From: Flabesymbios commensalis
Taxonomy: Eukaryota > Annelida > Polychaeta > Terebellida > Flabelligeridae
Direction of reading: 5' to 3'
Length of the DNA stretch: 64,000 nucleotides
Assembly: GCA_964017125.1 (NCBI GenBank)
Contig: OZ024911.1
Span: forward strand, 39,873,728-39,937,727
Below the pieces are notes generated by a model. That model was not told the origin of the DNA. It was given only the letters and a program-made list of their open reading frames with translations, and ran no database searches. Position numbers and translations under genes: made by a program. Below are positions 22,053-35,911 of this stretch, piece by piece; position 1 is the first letter of the stretch; the number at the start of each line of letters is the position of its first letter.

Positions 22053-22164
22053 CAAAAGGCAGTTTCTGCTTACTTGTAAAGTGAGCAGACACTGCACTAT
22101 GCTGCTCTTCAAATTCAAAAGGCAGTATCCGCTTACTTGTAAAGTGAGCAGATACTGCCTTTTG
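22053..22164. repeat. Two tandem GGCAGTA hairpins
   Basis: The first (22053-22096) has arms CAAAAGGCAGTTTCTGCTTAC and GTGAGCAGACACTGC. The second (22116-22164) is nearly perfect, with arms AAAAGGCAGTATCCGCTTAC and GTGAGCAGATACTGCCTTTT around TTGTAAA. The arms are about 22 bp with one mismatch and one wobble. Confidence 0.7.
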
Positions 22165-23663
22165 GATTGCACGGCAGTAGGCCTATAATAGGGTCCAATG
22201 TTGGTTCAATAGTGTACACGTCGGGTGATTCTCCATTCATTGCTAGGAGGGTGGACAGGGTGCCCCTATGTCCAGACTGACTCCACCCTTTAGTCTCTAG
22301 ATTTGATGATAAAAATACATTTATCCAATGTTTTAATTCCGGGCCAGCGTCGCAGACAGTGGCCCAGTATTAAACCAATATTGTTTATAAGGTATGAACA
22401 GTTGAAACCTTAAAATAACAGTCGCAATTCTATTCAAACACAAAAAGTTGAAGCAATGTTGTTTTGATTTTGGGCTAACGTCTGGGATAGTGATACAGCA
22501 TTAAGTCAACAAAGAGACAAGTCAATGTGTGTACTGGGCACTCTGAATGCGATTCCATTTGACAAACAAATATATATCTATTTACAAGTGCAAAAGCTCA
22601 GTGGGGACTTCTAAAATTTGAAGTCTGAAGTCTAAAATTCCAGTTCAGAATGGCTGCCAAAAAACTCATACGCGAAATTCCAATCAATCTGTCAAAGTAA
22701 AAATAACCCAACAAAATTTAAATGGCCGCCACAAAAACTCATAAAACCTAGCCCAAATATTATTGTTACTTGAAAAGTCACAATTCCAATCTAGTATAAT
22801 TTAATACTTTTCAAATATTTTTAAGGGTGCGTCAACACTGGTCAAGGGTCTATGTCCGAGCCCAATGGGGAATGTAGGTTATAAGACATAAATTTAGGTT
22901 AATTGTTTGAGTGTCAATTAACCCAGGCCTAGTAATAAACGTTATTACTACTCATCATTTTAGAATACAAACATTTATAATTTCACCATCGTTATGTGTC
23001 AATGACATTTGACCCCATAGTGTATCGTATGTACAGTCATCATTGAAACAGTCACCACCAACCCAAACGCCATGTGAAGCTGTGTATCGCGTCAGGAAGA
23101 CACAGCTTCAAGTGAGAGAAATTTTCTCGATTAAATCACTTAATGGGTTAAATAAGATGACGTGTCAGGTAATTATAACTGACTTTCTGCTCCACTATGG
23201 CTCCGTTGATCGTCTCCCATCACATATTTGTAAATGTCTGACGTCAAAGAAGACGACAATGCCATAATAGGCCTAACATAAATCACATTGACACATCAGA
23301 CATGGCGGTATGTGTTTGACTATACAGCACAAACAACACCTCCGAGATAATTGTTTCACAGTTATTGGGAAGTTGCTATAGGCCTTATGTAGGATATACA
23401 CATTGTTTAAAAGCTATTCATCCCTGAGTTTCCCTGCTATTCTGTACATATCAAATTGTTTCTGAACTCATACAACGGACAAGCCCCAAAAGCAAAACAA
23501 AATTACCCTCATTTACAGTCTAATGTGAGAGAAAGCTGCGTCCTAACATATATTTAGGTAATGGAAACGATAATGATTGTGTTGCCTCATACTTCGACAG
23601 CATAACCCATATTGAAGCACGTGTTGTCATGACAACATGTATGTTACTGGCTAAATCAACTTT
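22165..23663. other. Unassigned stretch
   Basis: Two weak CCAGCA-family remnants are present (GGGCCAGCGTCGCAGAC near 22342; TGATTTTGGGCTAACGTC near 22467). ATGGCTGCC / ATGGCCGCC motifs occur at 22651 and 22722, as in other old repeats of the window. Nothing codes for a recognisable protein. Confidence 0.5.
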
Positions 23664-24371
23664 AAATCACCTCTAATGCATGAAATATTATAAAACGATC
23701 ACATTATTAATCCTGTTTAATATGAGAAAAACTTGTGTAGGTGACAAAGACCACTGTATTTGGCCATGTTTTATAGTTACGTGTAGATTACAACAAGCAT
23801 GGACCCTGAATTATGTGCGTGTGCAATATGTATGTAATCTCACCGTGGCTTTCTTAGATATGCTCCGGAAACGTGATTGTTAGCTATTTTCGATCAGAGA
23901 TGTAGGTAAAAAAGTAGGTCAAATGTCATGACTTCCAAAAGGCATATATACACTCCCTAGTAATGAGTGTGCAATATGAAATAAATTCCTCTGAAAACCT
24001 AAAATATACTCGTTTTTTATTTCACATAGCCAATTGCCATAGATATGCTCTTCCCAATATAAAAAATATTTTTTTTTGAAAACGACTCTATTGTATAAAA
24101 ATGGCTATTTCTTATAGTGTGAGAACGAAATCAATTCACGTTTCAGTTACATTACCATATTTACCAGAAAGAGTTATTCAAGATTATTCAAGACATAAAC
24201 ATAAACTTAAACATACAGACCACCCACCAATGTGTGTTCAATCTACATCAGTCAATACCTGAGCGAACTTAAGCATAACACGTAAACATACAGGCCATAA
24301 TGTGGACTCAGGCTGCCTCAACCAACCCATTGATCCATCCATTCATCAATTTATGAATGGATAGATCAATG

Positions 24372-24620
<249 letters not shown>

Positions 24621-26095
24621 GCTGAGTACTATGATCTCCTGAAAGAAAACATGCTCATTTCTGATGTTAGCAATGTTTTCATGATCAGATACAATAGCTG
24701 GTGAATAAATAGATAGATACATGCACAGATAATTATGGGTTCTGGCTTCGTAATGGTCATAAGACATAAACAAGTGAAGGCAGTTTTCAGATGACGTGCG
24801 TTTGAATTTTTCTTCTACATAATTATGTATAATTAATGGCCATGTGTAGCATTACATTTCGGGGGTAATTATTTATTGAAGAGTCGAGTATCATTTTCTG
24901 AGAGAGGTGAATAAGGTCGAGTGTTCACATTCTTGTGGTATAATTATTCTCACAGAACTCATTCTATATAATTGTCTGGATTTATCAAAATAACATATAT
25001 TGAGTCACGTTGTACTTTTGATATAATTCTAAAATATATTTCAAATACAACATATTATAATTTTACGTTGATACATTATGCTGTTGCTATTGTTGTATTC
25101 TTAGTTTATTCAACCCTCTGAGGTGTCCATATCACTAGAAAGCACAATCAACGGTGGCCCAACACAAATATTCAGAGACAAACTGAGCAATTATTGAACA
25201 GTTACTTAGTCGAATGTGATTATTGTCCAAGTCATACATTTTTTATATTGGCAATGTGTAACTTGGCTTAATTTTTTTCTGTTTTATAAGAGAGCAAACT
25301 AGAAAAATAAATCAGTCACGAACACATTCGACTTGCGAGCACGGAACATACCTTATGAGCTGGAGAACAAAAGGACCTGGTGATGATGATGTTTGTTTGA
25401 TTGCAGCAGTTGTAGCTAGTATAACACACGTCTCTCTACCTTTCAATAGTCATTAATTACACACCTGGCCTGTCTACCCCACCATTAGTAAACTTCCACC
25501 ACACCATAAAACGTGATGTATGATTATCTTAGAGATGTTTCATCTTTCAAATCGTTTGATTCAATTCTCAACACAGACTGTAACACCAAGGCAAATATAT
25601 TAAATACTAATATTATCAATATTTGAATAATTTTTGATAAGTGTTTAAAATGAAATATAATGTTATGTGCAATAAATAAATCTACCTGGCAGTATTCTTC
25701 TCTCCATCCAGTCATTTATAAGTGAGTCTGAATGGAGTTGTTTCCAACATGCCTGTGTTTCCAACATGTCTGCTTTTCCATGCGGAAAACTGTTTGATAA
25801 TAGACTTTAAAAACACATTCATTGACAAGTTAAATTTTATTTTGTCAGATCAAAGCTTGAATTTCTACTTCGTATTTCAAAAGTATAAAAAACTGGCTGA
25901 ATCTGACAAACTTGACGAATTTCCACTATTGACTAATAACTTTTCCGTTCCATTGACATTAAAGGGTGGACTCTGCTACTTTCCAGGTGCGTTTGTTCAA
26001 AGTTAGTTTAAATCTAATCCAACATTAGTTAAACATCTTCTGTCGACTGGGTTTGCAATGGACTTTAGAACCTCAAAGTCAATATAATAATGCGC

Positions 26096-26345
26096 AAATA
26101 AACGAATGAATCAATGAAAAATAGTAAATAAATGACTATTTGAATGAATAGATAAGCAAGAGAAAGCATGAATAATTGCATGAATAAATGAATGAATAAA
26201 TATATGATTGAAAGAATGAATGAATGAATGAATGAATGAAAGAATGAATATATAAAGCAATGAATGAGGAAATGAATGAGTAGGCCTATGAATGTGTGAA
26301 TGAATGACTCAATGAATGAATAAATAAATGAACTAATTAGTAAAT
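26096..26345. repeat. Degenerate (GAAT)n, copy 1
   Basis: Impure GAAT / AAAT tetranucleotides. The purest run, at about 26213-26240, is 12 bp shorter than in copy 2. Confidence 0.85.
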
Positions 26346-27147
26346 AATGAAATGATCGAGGTCCGAAATCACCGTAAGTCATTTTAATTTCGCACGGTGT
26401 GCGGTGAATTCAGACGGCGCGGTGATTTCAGTCGGTGATTAAATCACCTCTAATGCATGAAATATTATAAAACGATCACATTATTAATCCTGTTTAATAT
26501 GAGAAAAACTTGTGTAGGTGACAAAGACCACTGTATTTGGCCATGTTTTATAGTTACGTGTAGATTACAACAAGCATGGACCCTGAATTATGTGCGTGTG
26601 CAATATGTATGTAATCTCACCGTGGCTTTCTTAGATATGCTCCGGAAACGTGATTGTTAGCTATTTTCGATCAGAGATGTAGGTAAAAAAGTAGGTCAAA
26701 TGTCATGACTTCCAAAAGGCATATATACACTCCCTAGTAATGAGTGTGCAATATGAAATAAATTCCTCTGAAAACCTAAAATATACCCGTTTTTTATTTC
26801 ACATAGCCAATTGCCATAGATATGCTCTTCCCAATATAAAAAATATTTTTTTTTGAAAACGACTCTATTGTATAAAAATGGCTATTTCTTATAGTGTGAG
26901 AACGAAATCAATTCACGTTTCAGTTACATTACGATATTTACCAGAACGAGTTATTCAAGATTATTCAAGACATAAACATAAACTTAAACATACAGACCAC
27001 CCACCAATGTGTGTTCAATCTACATCAGTCAATACCTGAGCGAACTTAAGCATAACACGTAAACATACAGGCCATAATGTGGACTCAGGCTGCCTCAACC
27101 AACCCATTGATCCATCCATTCATCAATTTATGAATGGATAGATCAAT

Positions 27148-27449
<302 letters not shown>

Positions 27450-28917
27450 GCTGAGTACTATGATCTCCTGAAAAAAAACATGCTCATTTCTGATGTTAGC
27501 AATGTTTTCATGATCAGATACAATAGCTGGTGAATAAATAGATAGATACATGCACAGATAATTATGGGTTCTGGCTTCGTAATGGTCATAAGACATAAAC
27601 AAGTGAAGGCAGTTTTCAGATGACGTGCGTTTGAATTTTTCTACTACATAATTATGTATAATTAATGGCCATGTGTAGCATTACATTTCGGGGGTAATTA
27701 TTTATTGAAGAGTCGAGTATCATTTTCTGAGAGAGGTGAATAAGGTCGAGTGTTCACATTCTTGTGGTATAATTATTCTCACAGAACTCATTCTATATAA
27801 TTGTCTGGATTTATAAAAATAACATATATTGAGTCACGTTGTACTTTTGATATAATACTAAAATATATTTCAAATACAACATATTATAATTTTACGTTGA
27901 TACATTATGCTGTTGCTATTGTTGTATTCTTAGTTTATTCAACCCTCTGAGGTGTTCATATCACTAGAAAGCACAATCAACGGTGGCCCAACACAAATAT
28001 TCAGAGACAAACTGAGCAATTATTGAACAGTTACTTAGTCGAATGTGATTATTGTCCAAGTCATACATTTTTTATATTGGCAATGTGTAACTTAGCTTAA
28101 TTTTTTTCTGTTTTATAAGAGAGCAAACTAGAAAAATAAATCAGTCACGAACACATTCGACTTGCGAGCACGGAACATACCTTATGAGCTGGAGAACAAA
28201 AGGACCTGGTGATGATGATGTTTGTTTGATTGCAGCAGTTGTAGCTAGTATAACACACGTCTCTCCACCTTTCAATAGTCATTAATTACACACCTGGCCT
28301 GTCTACCCCACCATTAGTAAACTTCCACCACACCATAAAACGTGATGTATGATTATCTTAGAGATGTTTCATCTTTCAAATCGTTTGATTCAATTCTCAA
28401 CACAGACTGTAACACCAAGGCAAATATATTAAATACTAATATTATCAATATTTGAATAATTTTTGATAAGTGTTTAAAATGAAATATAATGTTATGTGCA
28501 ATAAATAAATCTACCTGGCAGTATTCTTCTCTCCATCCAGTCATTTATAAGTGAGTCTGAATGGAGTTGTTTCCAACATGCCTGTGTTTCCAACATGTCT
28601 GCTTTTCCATGCGGAAAACTGTTTGATAATAGACTTTAAAAACACATTCATTGACAAGTTAAATTTTATTTTGTCAGATCAAAGCTTGAATTTCTACTTC
28701 GTATTTCAAAAGTATAAAAAACTGGCTGAATCTGACAAACTTGACGAATTTCCACTATTGACTAATAACTTTTCCGTTCCATTGACATTAAAGGGTGGAC
28801 TCTGCTACTTTCCAGGTGCGTTTGTTCAAAGTTAGTTTAATTCTAATCCAACATTAGTTTAACATCTTCTGTCGACTGGGTTTGCAATGGACTTTAGAAC
28901 CTCAAAGTCAATATAAT

Positions 28918-29180
28918 AATGCGCAAATAAACGAATGAATCAATGAAAAATAGTAAATAAATGACTATTTGAATGAATAGATAAGCAAGAGAAAGCATGA
29001 ATAATTGCATGAATAAATGAATGAATAAATATATGATTGAAAGAATGAATGAATGAATGAATGAATGAATGAATGAATGAAAGAATGAATATATAAAGCA
29101 ATGAATGAGGAAATGAATGAGTAGGCCTATGAATGTGTGAATGAATGACTCAATGAATGAATAAATAAATGAACTAATTA
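28918..29180. repeat. Degenerate (GAAT)n, copy 2
   Basis: Counterpart of 26096-26345, with three extra GAAT units. Confidence 0.85.
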
Positions 29181-29436
29181 GTAAATAATCAAATGATCGA
29201 GGTCCGAAATCACCGTAAGTCATTTTAATTTCGCACGGTGTGCGGTGAATTCAGACGGCGCGGTGATTTCAGTCGGTGATTACGGACGGTGTGCGTCGAA
29301 TTCGGACGACCAACATATAGTATTCTTATATGCGCACACTTATATTATGCGTTTTGTGGCTTCAATGTAGCACTCTGCCTTAGTTCGCCTGCGAAGCTGG
29401 ACCTCAAAGGTGTGTGATATCTTGTCAGTGACACAA

Positions 29437-29630
29437 TTCTGTGAAACTCAATGATCTCGACCTCCTGTGTTTTCACCGAGCTGGCTAATACAATGAAGTA
29501 TAGAGAAGGGTTTTTATATACCCTTGTTTTTACCGAGTGATGTCACTGCGTTTCACAGAATAAAGCATGGGGGAGGAGGTGTTATACAACTTTGTTTTCA
29601 CCGAGTGACGTCACTGCGTTTCACAGAATA
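29437..29630. mobile_element. Partial copy of the TTCTGTGAAACTCAATG foldback element
   Basis: It begins TTCTGTGAAACTCAATGATC, as does 33077-33418, and then has two subrepeats of GTTTTCACCGAGTGACGTCA followed by CTGCGTTTCACAGAAT. The opposite terminal half present at 33077-33418 is missing. Confidence 0.7.
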
Positions 29631-29644
29631 CTATATCGTTCCCC

Positions 29645-30110
29645 AGGTATTTATAAATTATTCGCAAAATAACTTTCAATTGAGCTGGGATATGATGAAG
29701 AAAAATATCTTAATCTAGTTTTTCAACTTTACTGGTAAATAATAACATACAGTCATATACAAAGGCACCATAACTATTCTACTCCCGACCAATGAAATAC
29801 TGGCTCAGCCTGTCACATGAAGGGATTATTAAATTAAGGGTAGAATATCATACTTGGGCCATTACCCCACCCCATATAGTGGCCAGTGATCCACTAACCA
29901 TAACGTGTGTTGAAAAATGATTTTATCAATAATTATTAACCTCACATGTTAATTATCCACAAAAGCGTATTCCTCGAACCCATTTTTTTTAAATGACACA
30001 TAACTATATAACCATCCAGGCTTTAATGTGGCATAGTTGTAAGATGACACCAAGGTGATTTCACGACCATTTCAACATAAAATAAGCAGATATTTCAGTG
30101 TAAGAAAATT
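29645..30110. other. Unassigned AT-rich stretch
   Basis: Nothing recognisable on either strand. Confidence 0.4.
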
Positions 30111-30262
30111 GCATTATTGCAAACTTGGGCGGCTAACGAAGATACGTATTATTGCAAACTTGGATCGAGGATACGTATTATTGTAAACTTGGTTGGTCAC
30201 AGAGGATACGTATTATTGTAAACTTGGTTGGCCACCGAGGATACGTATTATTGTAAACTTGG
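30111..30262. repeat. 35-bp minisatellite
   Basis: Four to five units of GAGGATACGTATTATTGTAA followed by ACTTGGTTGGCCACC, with the first unit diverged. No coding frame. Confidence 0.85.
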
Positions 30263-31860
30263 GCAGAGAATGGCTAACGACGTGACCATATATGTGTTGG
30301 CGTCTTATTTTAGAATGATTCAAATTATTGGATTCGTGTTAAAAACACGAGTTGAATATGCTTCTTAGAAAAATGGTTTTAATTTGTCATTTTCATTACC
30401 AAATATTTCATGTCGTGTTAACGTACGCATTGCACGTGGGTAGCCCGGCAATTGCTAAGTGGTTGCCCTCATATCGTTGAATCATTTGCATTTGATATCT
30501 ACATGTCGTCGTCTCGGATTTCATGGGTCTTCTGAGCCACTCAAATGAGTGGAAGATAGGACCCCTTAACCTCGATATGACGATAGGATTCATAGATGCA
30601 GAAAAAAATCTTACAGACAACATTGTGAATTGTGACGAAATATTATAGGTAAAAGGTATTTTAAATTAAATGATGTGTATTTCATCAATAGGTAAGCAAA
30701 CAAGAGTACAAAAAGATTTGTCAATTTTATTTTATGGTAATGTGTAATTATTGTTGTGCAATTAATGACTGTATAGACAGTTTTTTTCTATTACCGAGTT
30801 GGGAAAAAGGACGATGTTATGTAATGAGTAAAATATATTGTTACTTTCAAACCACTAAATAGTTTTTCTGCCATTATTCTTCATTCGACCATGTAAATAA
30901 AACAGGTATGTGTTCTTGACGTTATCCCGCAAATTATATTTAGCGGCGCAGATTCTGTCCAGGCTTTTCAAATCGGTGTCATTAATGTACACGACTTTAA
31001 ATACTATAAAAGTATTTCGCTAGGACAAATGTTATCAATGTTATGTCAAGTAAATAAAATACAGAAATGATGCTGATGTGACGATAGCACTTTAATATTA
31101 TGATCTGTCAAGCGGGAATGCAGCCCTTTATTTTATTTCATTTGGCTTGATGCATACAATACATATCACTTACAAAATAATATTACCATGACATATATAC
31201 TGTAAAAATGTATGCAAGGGATGTCACTGCAGGTGACCATACAACCTGGTTTTACACCGAAAACAATTTTTTTTACTAAAATGTGAACTTTTGCAAGAGT
31301 AAAATTCTGAAATTTCCGTCACCAGGAAAAATATTTAATTTTTGCACTTGTATGTTGAGATATTTTCAATATAGTTTTCAGTCTTCAGAATCTGTTTCAG
31401 AAGCAGTGGAGTGTGTGGCAAAACATGTAAGCCACACCACAGTCTTCTGCCGTGCTGTAGGCCTATGTACGCGAGGTCACTATTGGGAAAGCACTGCACA
31501 TTAATTAATTGTGCAATGACAGCCTATTGCTAGACTGTTTCCACCAACAATAACCAGCATTAACAAATGGAATGATTTTTGTAGTTGAATAGAATTTTGG
31601 AAATGGATGGATGAAACCGATGGAACATACAAGTTCAGAACAATAGGTTACTGTATACCGATGATCGACGACTATGATCTATTGTTCAAGCGATTATTTC
31701 TGTCAACGCAAATTCCAGCTCCAAGTCAGGATAAATATATTTATTTATGAAAAATAGACATTTCCCAAAGTAAATTATCTGATTAATTTAGCATAAAGAT
31801 CTACTAAATAATGTTTTATCAATTTCAATGTTTGGCACATGCTTGAAAGCGTATGTATCC
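30263..31860. other. Unassigned intergenic stretch
   Basis: AT-rich and without recognisable repeats. Open frames at 30408-30623 (-) and 31283-31504 (+) are short and show no domain, splice context or conserved motif. Confidence 0.45.
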
Positions 31861-32116
31861 GGTCCCAGCATCACACGGGTTAACACGAGGTCCTAGCAGC
31901 ACAAGGGTTAAGACGAGGCCCTAGCAGCACAAGGGTTAACACGAGGTCTCAGCATCACAAGGGTTAACACGAGGTCCTAGCAGCACAAGGATTAACACGA
32001 GTACCTAGCATCACAAGAGTTAGCACGAGGTCACAGCAGCACAAGGGTTAACACGAGGTCCTAGCAGCACAAGGGTTAACACGAGGTCCCAGCAGCACAA
32101 GGGTTAACATGAGGCC
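31861..32116. repeat. 28-bp minisatellite, about nine units
   Basis: The unit is GGGTTAACACGAGGTCCTAG plus CAGCACAA, with substitutions at a few fixed places (CATCACAA and CAGCACAA forms alternate). It is non-coding. Confidence 0.92.
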
Positions 32117-32138
32117 AGGAATTTATGAATAATTTGCA

Positions 32139-32919
32139 TAATGCTGCTCTCACACATAAGCGAGTATGCTAGCGAATATAGCGAATATGTATCCTTGAAA
32201 TTCGCAGTGAATTCGCCCAAAAAATTGTGAATAGAAAGCGAATATTTTCACCTCAAGTCATCCCTCGACCTCTCCTTACGAATATGTTGTAAATGCACTG
32301 CGAATGCTTGCCAATGCCTTACGAATTGCTAACAATCGTTGCGAATGGTGCAAATGGTCGTAAGAATAAATGCTGCGACTGCCTTGCGAATGGTATGAAT
32401 GCTTACAAATGGGCTTGAAAACGTTACAAACGTACTTATGAATGATACGAATGTCTTACCAACGTTGCCATTGTCTTGCCATTTTCTTACGAATAATGCG
32501 AATATTTGATGACGAGGCTGTGATTAGTATAAATACGGAGTGAATATGACGCTTTTTTAATTTACAGTGGTAAGACATTCGCAAGGAATGGGAAGCGGCG
32601 AACTTTACAAACGCCTTGCAAATGCCTTGCGAACGTTGCAAGTGCTTCCGAATGCCTTACTAACGTTACCAATGGCTTGCGAATGCTTACGAATATTGAC
32701 GGCGAATGACAGTATTGGCAACATTCGCTGAAATTTAGGAGACGCTTCCTAAACTGGCCGATATTCGTAAGCAGGTGGAGAATGACTTGCGAACGCTCCG
32801 AATTTGTTACAAACGCTTACAAATACTCGGCGAGTGTTGCGAATTTTGAGCGAATGTCAAATCTTTTAATTTGTAAGCACATTCCCAAGCATATTCGCCT
32901 ATGTGTGAGAGCAGCATTA
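32139..32919. mobile_element. TIR element filled with GCGAATG short repeats
   Basis: The ends are inverted repeats TAATGCTGCTCTCACACATA (left) and its complement ending at 32919 (one difference within the next bases). The interior of about 730 bp is built from dozens of degenerate TTGCGAATG / TTACGAATG octamer-like words, some in inverted orientation. A TA target duplication (Tc1/mariner-like) is possible but unproven. There is no transposase. Confidence 0.72.
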
Positions 32920-33076
32920 GTAAAAAAAAATTCCATCGCTCCCATAAAAAAAGTGTTTAGTATTTTTCAATCGGTTTATTTTATGTTCTTGGCCTCAGCA
33001 AACTCTGCAAAAATGCCTTTCGTCTCTTCGTCTCTTTTCCTGCAGAGTGTATAGAATAAAATAGTCGACTTGCGAA

Positions 33077-33418
33077 TTCTGTGAAACTCAATGATCTCGA
33101 CCTCCTTTGTTTTCACTGAGCTTGCTAATACAATGAAGTATGGGAGAGGGTTCTTATATAACCTTGTTTTCACCGAGTGACGTCACTGCGTTTCACAGAA
33201 TGAAGTTTGGGGGAAGGGGGTATTATATAACCTTGTTTTCACCGAATGACGTCACTGCGTTTCACAGAATTATGTGAAGCGCAGTGACGTCATCGGAAAC
33301 CCTTTTTGAACGGATACTCGGTGAAAATAATGTTATATAATACCCCCTCCCCCATACTTTATTGTATCAGATAGCTCGGCGAAAACATTGCAGGTCAAAG
33401 CTATTGAGTTTCACAGAA
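33077..33418. mobile_element. Foldback element, TIR TTCTGTGAAACTCAATG
   Basis: The left end TTCTGTGAAACTCAATGATC and the right end GCTATTGAGTTTCACAGAA are inverted. Internal subrepeats carry GTTTTCACCGAGTGACGTCA in both orientations. At 342 bp it is apparently complete. Confidence 0.78.
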
Positions 33419-33439
33419 GTTCACCATGCAAATGCCCTT

Positions 33440-33849
33440 TAAAGGGACATGCCCAGGCTAAAATCATAAAATAATCGGTGATTTTACTTTGGCTTATTAA
33501 TATGACCATATGATGTAAACATGTCCATAGACTAGAACTGCAAAAGTTTTTTTAATTTTTGTGCTGCGCATTCACCAGTTAGGCTAGATATAGAGACGAA
33601 TTCCTGATTTTTAATTATTGACAACCATGGCAAAAATAAGAATTACGGGAATATCGTCTCTATATCTAGCCTAGTTAGGCTAGATATGGAGACGAATTCC
33701 TGATTTTTTATTATTGACAACCATGTCAAAAATAAGAATTACGGGAATTTCGTCTCTATATCTAGCCTAACTGTTAAGTGGTCATATTAATAAGCTAAAA
33801 TAAAATCACCGATTTTTTTATGATTTTAGACCTGGGCATGTCTCTTTAA
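33440..33849. mobile_element. TTAA-flanked MITE, TIR TTAAAGGGACATGCCCAGG
   Basis: The TIRs run TTAAAGGGACATGCCCAGGC and continue into AAAATCAT with few differences. The interior is a pair of tandem hairpins with GGCTAGATATAGAGACGAAT arms. The relatives at 57628-58000 and 41254-41487 carry only one hairpin. Length 410 bp, no coding capacity. Confidence 0.87.
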
Positions 33850-33951
33850 CCGCCAAATATAGGCATACAATAATATTTACTATGTTATTAGGTTGACAAA
33901 AGAGCAATGGCTACAACGTACACAGATATCTGGGCACAGAGCGGGACGGAT

Positions 33952-34117
33952 ACCCAGCACACCCGGCCGAGACGTTGAACCAATGTTAGCTTCATGTTGG
34001 AGCAGCGTCTTAACATGGAATGTCGGGAACCAATGTTTTATGTAATGCTGTGCCAGCGTCGCAGACAGAGGACCAGTAATACCCCAGCATTGGGTCAACG
34101 TCTCGCGTTAGCTGGAT
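33952..34117. mobile_element. CCAGCA-type palindromic element (expanded)
   Basis: It starts CCCAGCACACCCGGCCGAGA and ends GTCTCGCGTTAGCTGG. Interior ACGTTGAACCAATGTT and CCAGCGTCGCAGACAG blocks are typical of the family. It is longer than the usual ~110 bp because a second partial arm is present. Confidence 0.65.
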
Positions 34118-34329
34118 GTGAACTGATGTCAGTCAGCTGTACAGCGTAAGATGACGATTAAGAATTAATAATAACTAAACAACATCAACCTGGTAAAATC
34201 ATAGCAAAGCATTAGTGATTTCACGTTTTGAGTCCACTGTCATATTGTACACTATCCGGCGTATTCATAAAAGAGGTTTTACCAAACCCGAGCTTAGCGT
34301 TAACACGAGTGTAACTAAACATACAACTG

Positions 34330-35815
34330 CGAAATGGGCATGCGTGCACTGTAGGCCCCTAAAACTTTTCACTGTTGAAACAACGGTAAATTGCTGGCAG
34401 AAAAAACGCCAGCAATGCTCCGTTAAAACAACAGTGGAATGTAGGTACGGTAAGTTGCTGTTATTCACAAAACGGCGAATCACCGTACAAATGACAGTGC
34501 ACTGTAGGTACGGTAAAAGCCGTATAAACGGTAAGTTACTGTACCTTCATTGAAAATATTAAATACAGTAAATTACTGTAATCAATACGTCGAACTGCCA
34601 TCTTAAATTTCTCTACCATCCAAAAAAACGCCCACTGAATAATTCTAAGCTTTATGTTTTGGCAGCTAAAAACGCTGTTGCAAAGTAATCAATTGAGTCA
34701 CCAGAACAACAGGCAACAATTCAATTAACAATTGTATTCCATATAAAATGTATTTTATATAAAAAACAATCTCACATGATATTTATAAAACAATATTACA
34801 TAGGCCTACATCATATTATCATAAACATATTTAATCACCCTAAGCAAAATGATACATATTTAATCATCCCAAATAATGATCGTCATTCTAAAAACCACAG
34901 GTGCTTTATAGCTGTATCCGATCCATCCCATTTATTTCATTAACAAATAATGTCTCATCTGGTTTCAGAGATTATAATATTGACTCCAGACCACTGTGCA
35001 GAAGGGAAGTTGTATTTATCAGAGTTTAACATACAGTAAACTAGACTAGGCCTACATGCCAGTCTTCCCAGGGTCTCAATTCAATGTATAGAATTCAATG
35101 TTTGTGAAGTCATTTATGAAGGACATCTCTCCCGATAGCTTCAAGACTTTATGGCTTATGATGGGCGGGATGTTTCTTCAACAGATCCTGCAAAGAAAAC
35201 ATATAGACCTAACTAAGTTATACAAACAAAACTCATATCACAAAAGATTAAATCAATGCAAAAATAAATTGAGCGTCTGTATTATTCTATATAGGCCTAG
35301 GCCTACTTACAAAATGGTTAATTGCTGTACAAGTAACAGTGCACTATATATGTACGGTAAGTTACTGTGGTATAGGCCACATATAAAGTAACTCACTGTA
35401 CCTTCCACGTGTAATCACACTGCAACATGAACTCGTATTATAAAGTAAGCAACGATTCATTTTGATATGCCACTTAAGTATATCCGCATTCATGATATTG
35501 GCAGAGCTATTTTAATTATATTTAAATATATTACACTAAGAAATTGAGAATACTTACATAAATTAAAGTTGTATTGTTTTTCTCAGTTCAAGATGGCGTC
35601 GCCTGCTGGGATTCTGGCTATCCCAGAATGCATCATGCAAATGTCGAAAAAACAGCCATCCGCTGTTTATACGGTAATTCGCTGTTAAAAAACTATGCAG
35701 CAACAGTGAATGTAGTTTATAACAGTGAATTACTGTTAAATCAACAGTACGGTAAACTGTTGTCAAATTAAACATTAAATGGATGTAAAAACAACAGCAA
35801 AGTTTTACAGTGTGG
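34330..35815. repeat. Region of short ACAGTAAATTACTGT-like inverted repeats
   Basis: The outer parts (34360-34575 and 35640-35815) are dense in ACGGTAAATT, TTACTGTT and AACAGTGAAT words on both strands. The right border reads CAGCAAAGTTTTACAGTG. The middle (34600-35600) is unremarkable AT-rich DNA. It may be a degraded non-autonomous transposon with subterminal repeats; the family is unclear. Confidence 0.45.
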
Positions 35816-35911
35816 GATGGTCAGGTGAAGGCCTACATTAGCCTATACAGTACACTTAGACTATATTAATATCAGCAACTGAACTAATTACAAGATACTA
35901 CTCCAACGAGA

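Noticed and set aside
22116-22164. microRNA precursor
   Set aside because: The stem is only about 22 bp with a 3-7 nt loop, too short for a canonical precursor; kept as a hairpin repeat.
25722-26006. 94-codon frame conserved identically at 28551-28835
   Set aside because: The identity is explained by the 2.8-kb duplication. There are no domain, splice or codon-use signals, and no independent conservation can be claimed.
32456-33173. Short frames inside the GCGAATG element and beside it
   Set aside because: No recognisable motif, and the frames overlap a repeat-built interior.
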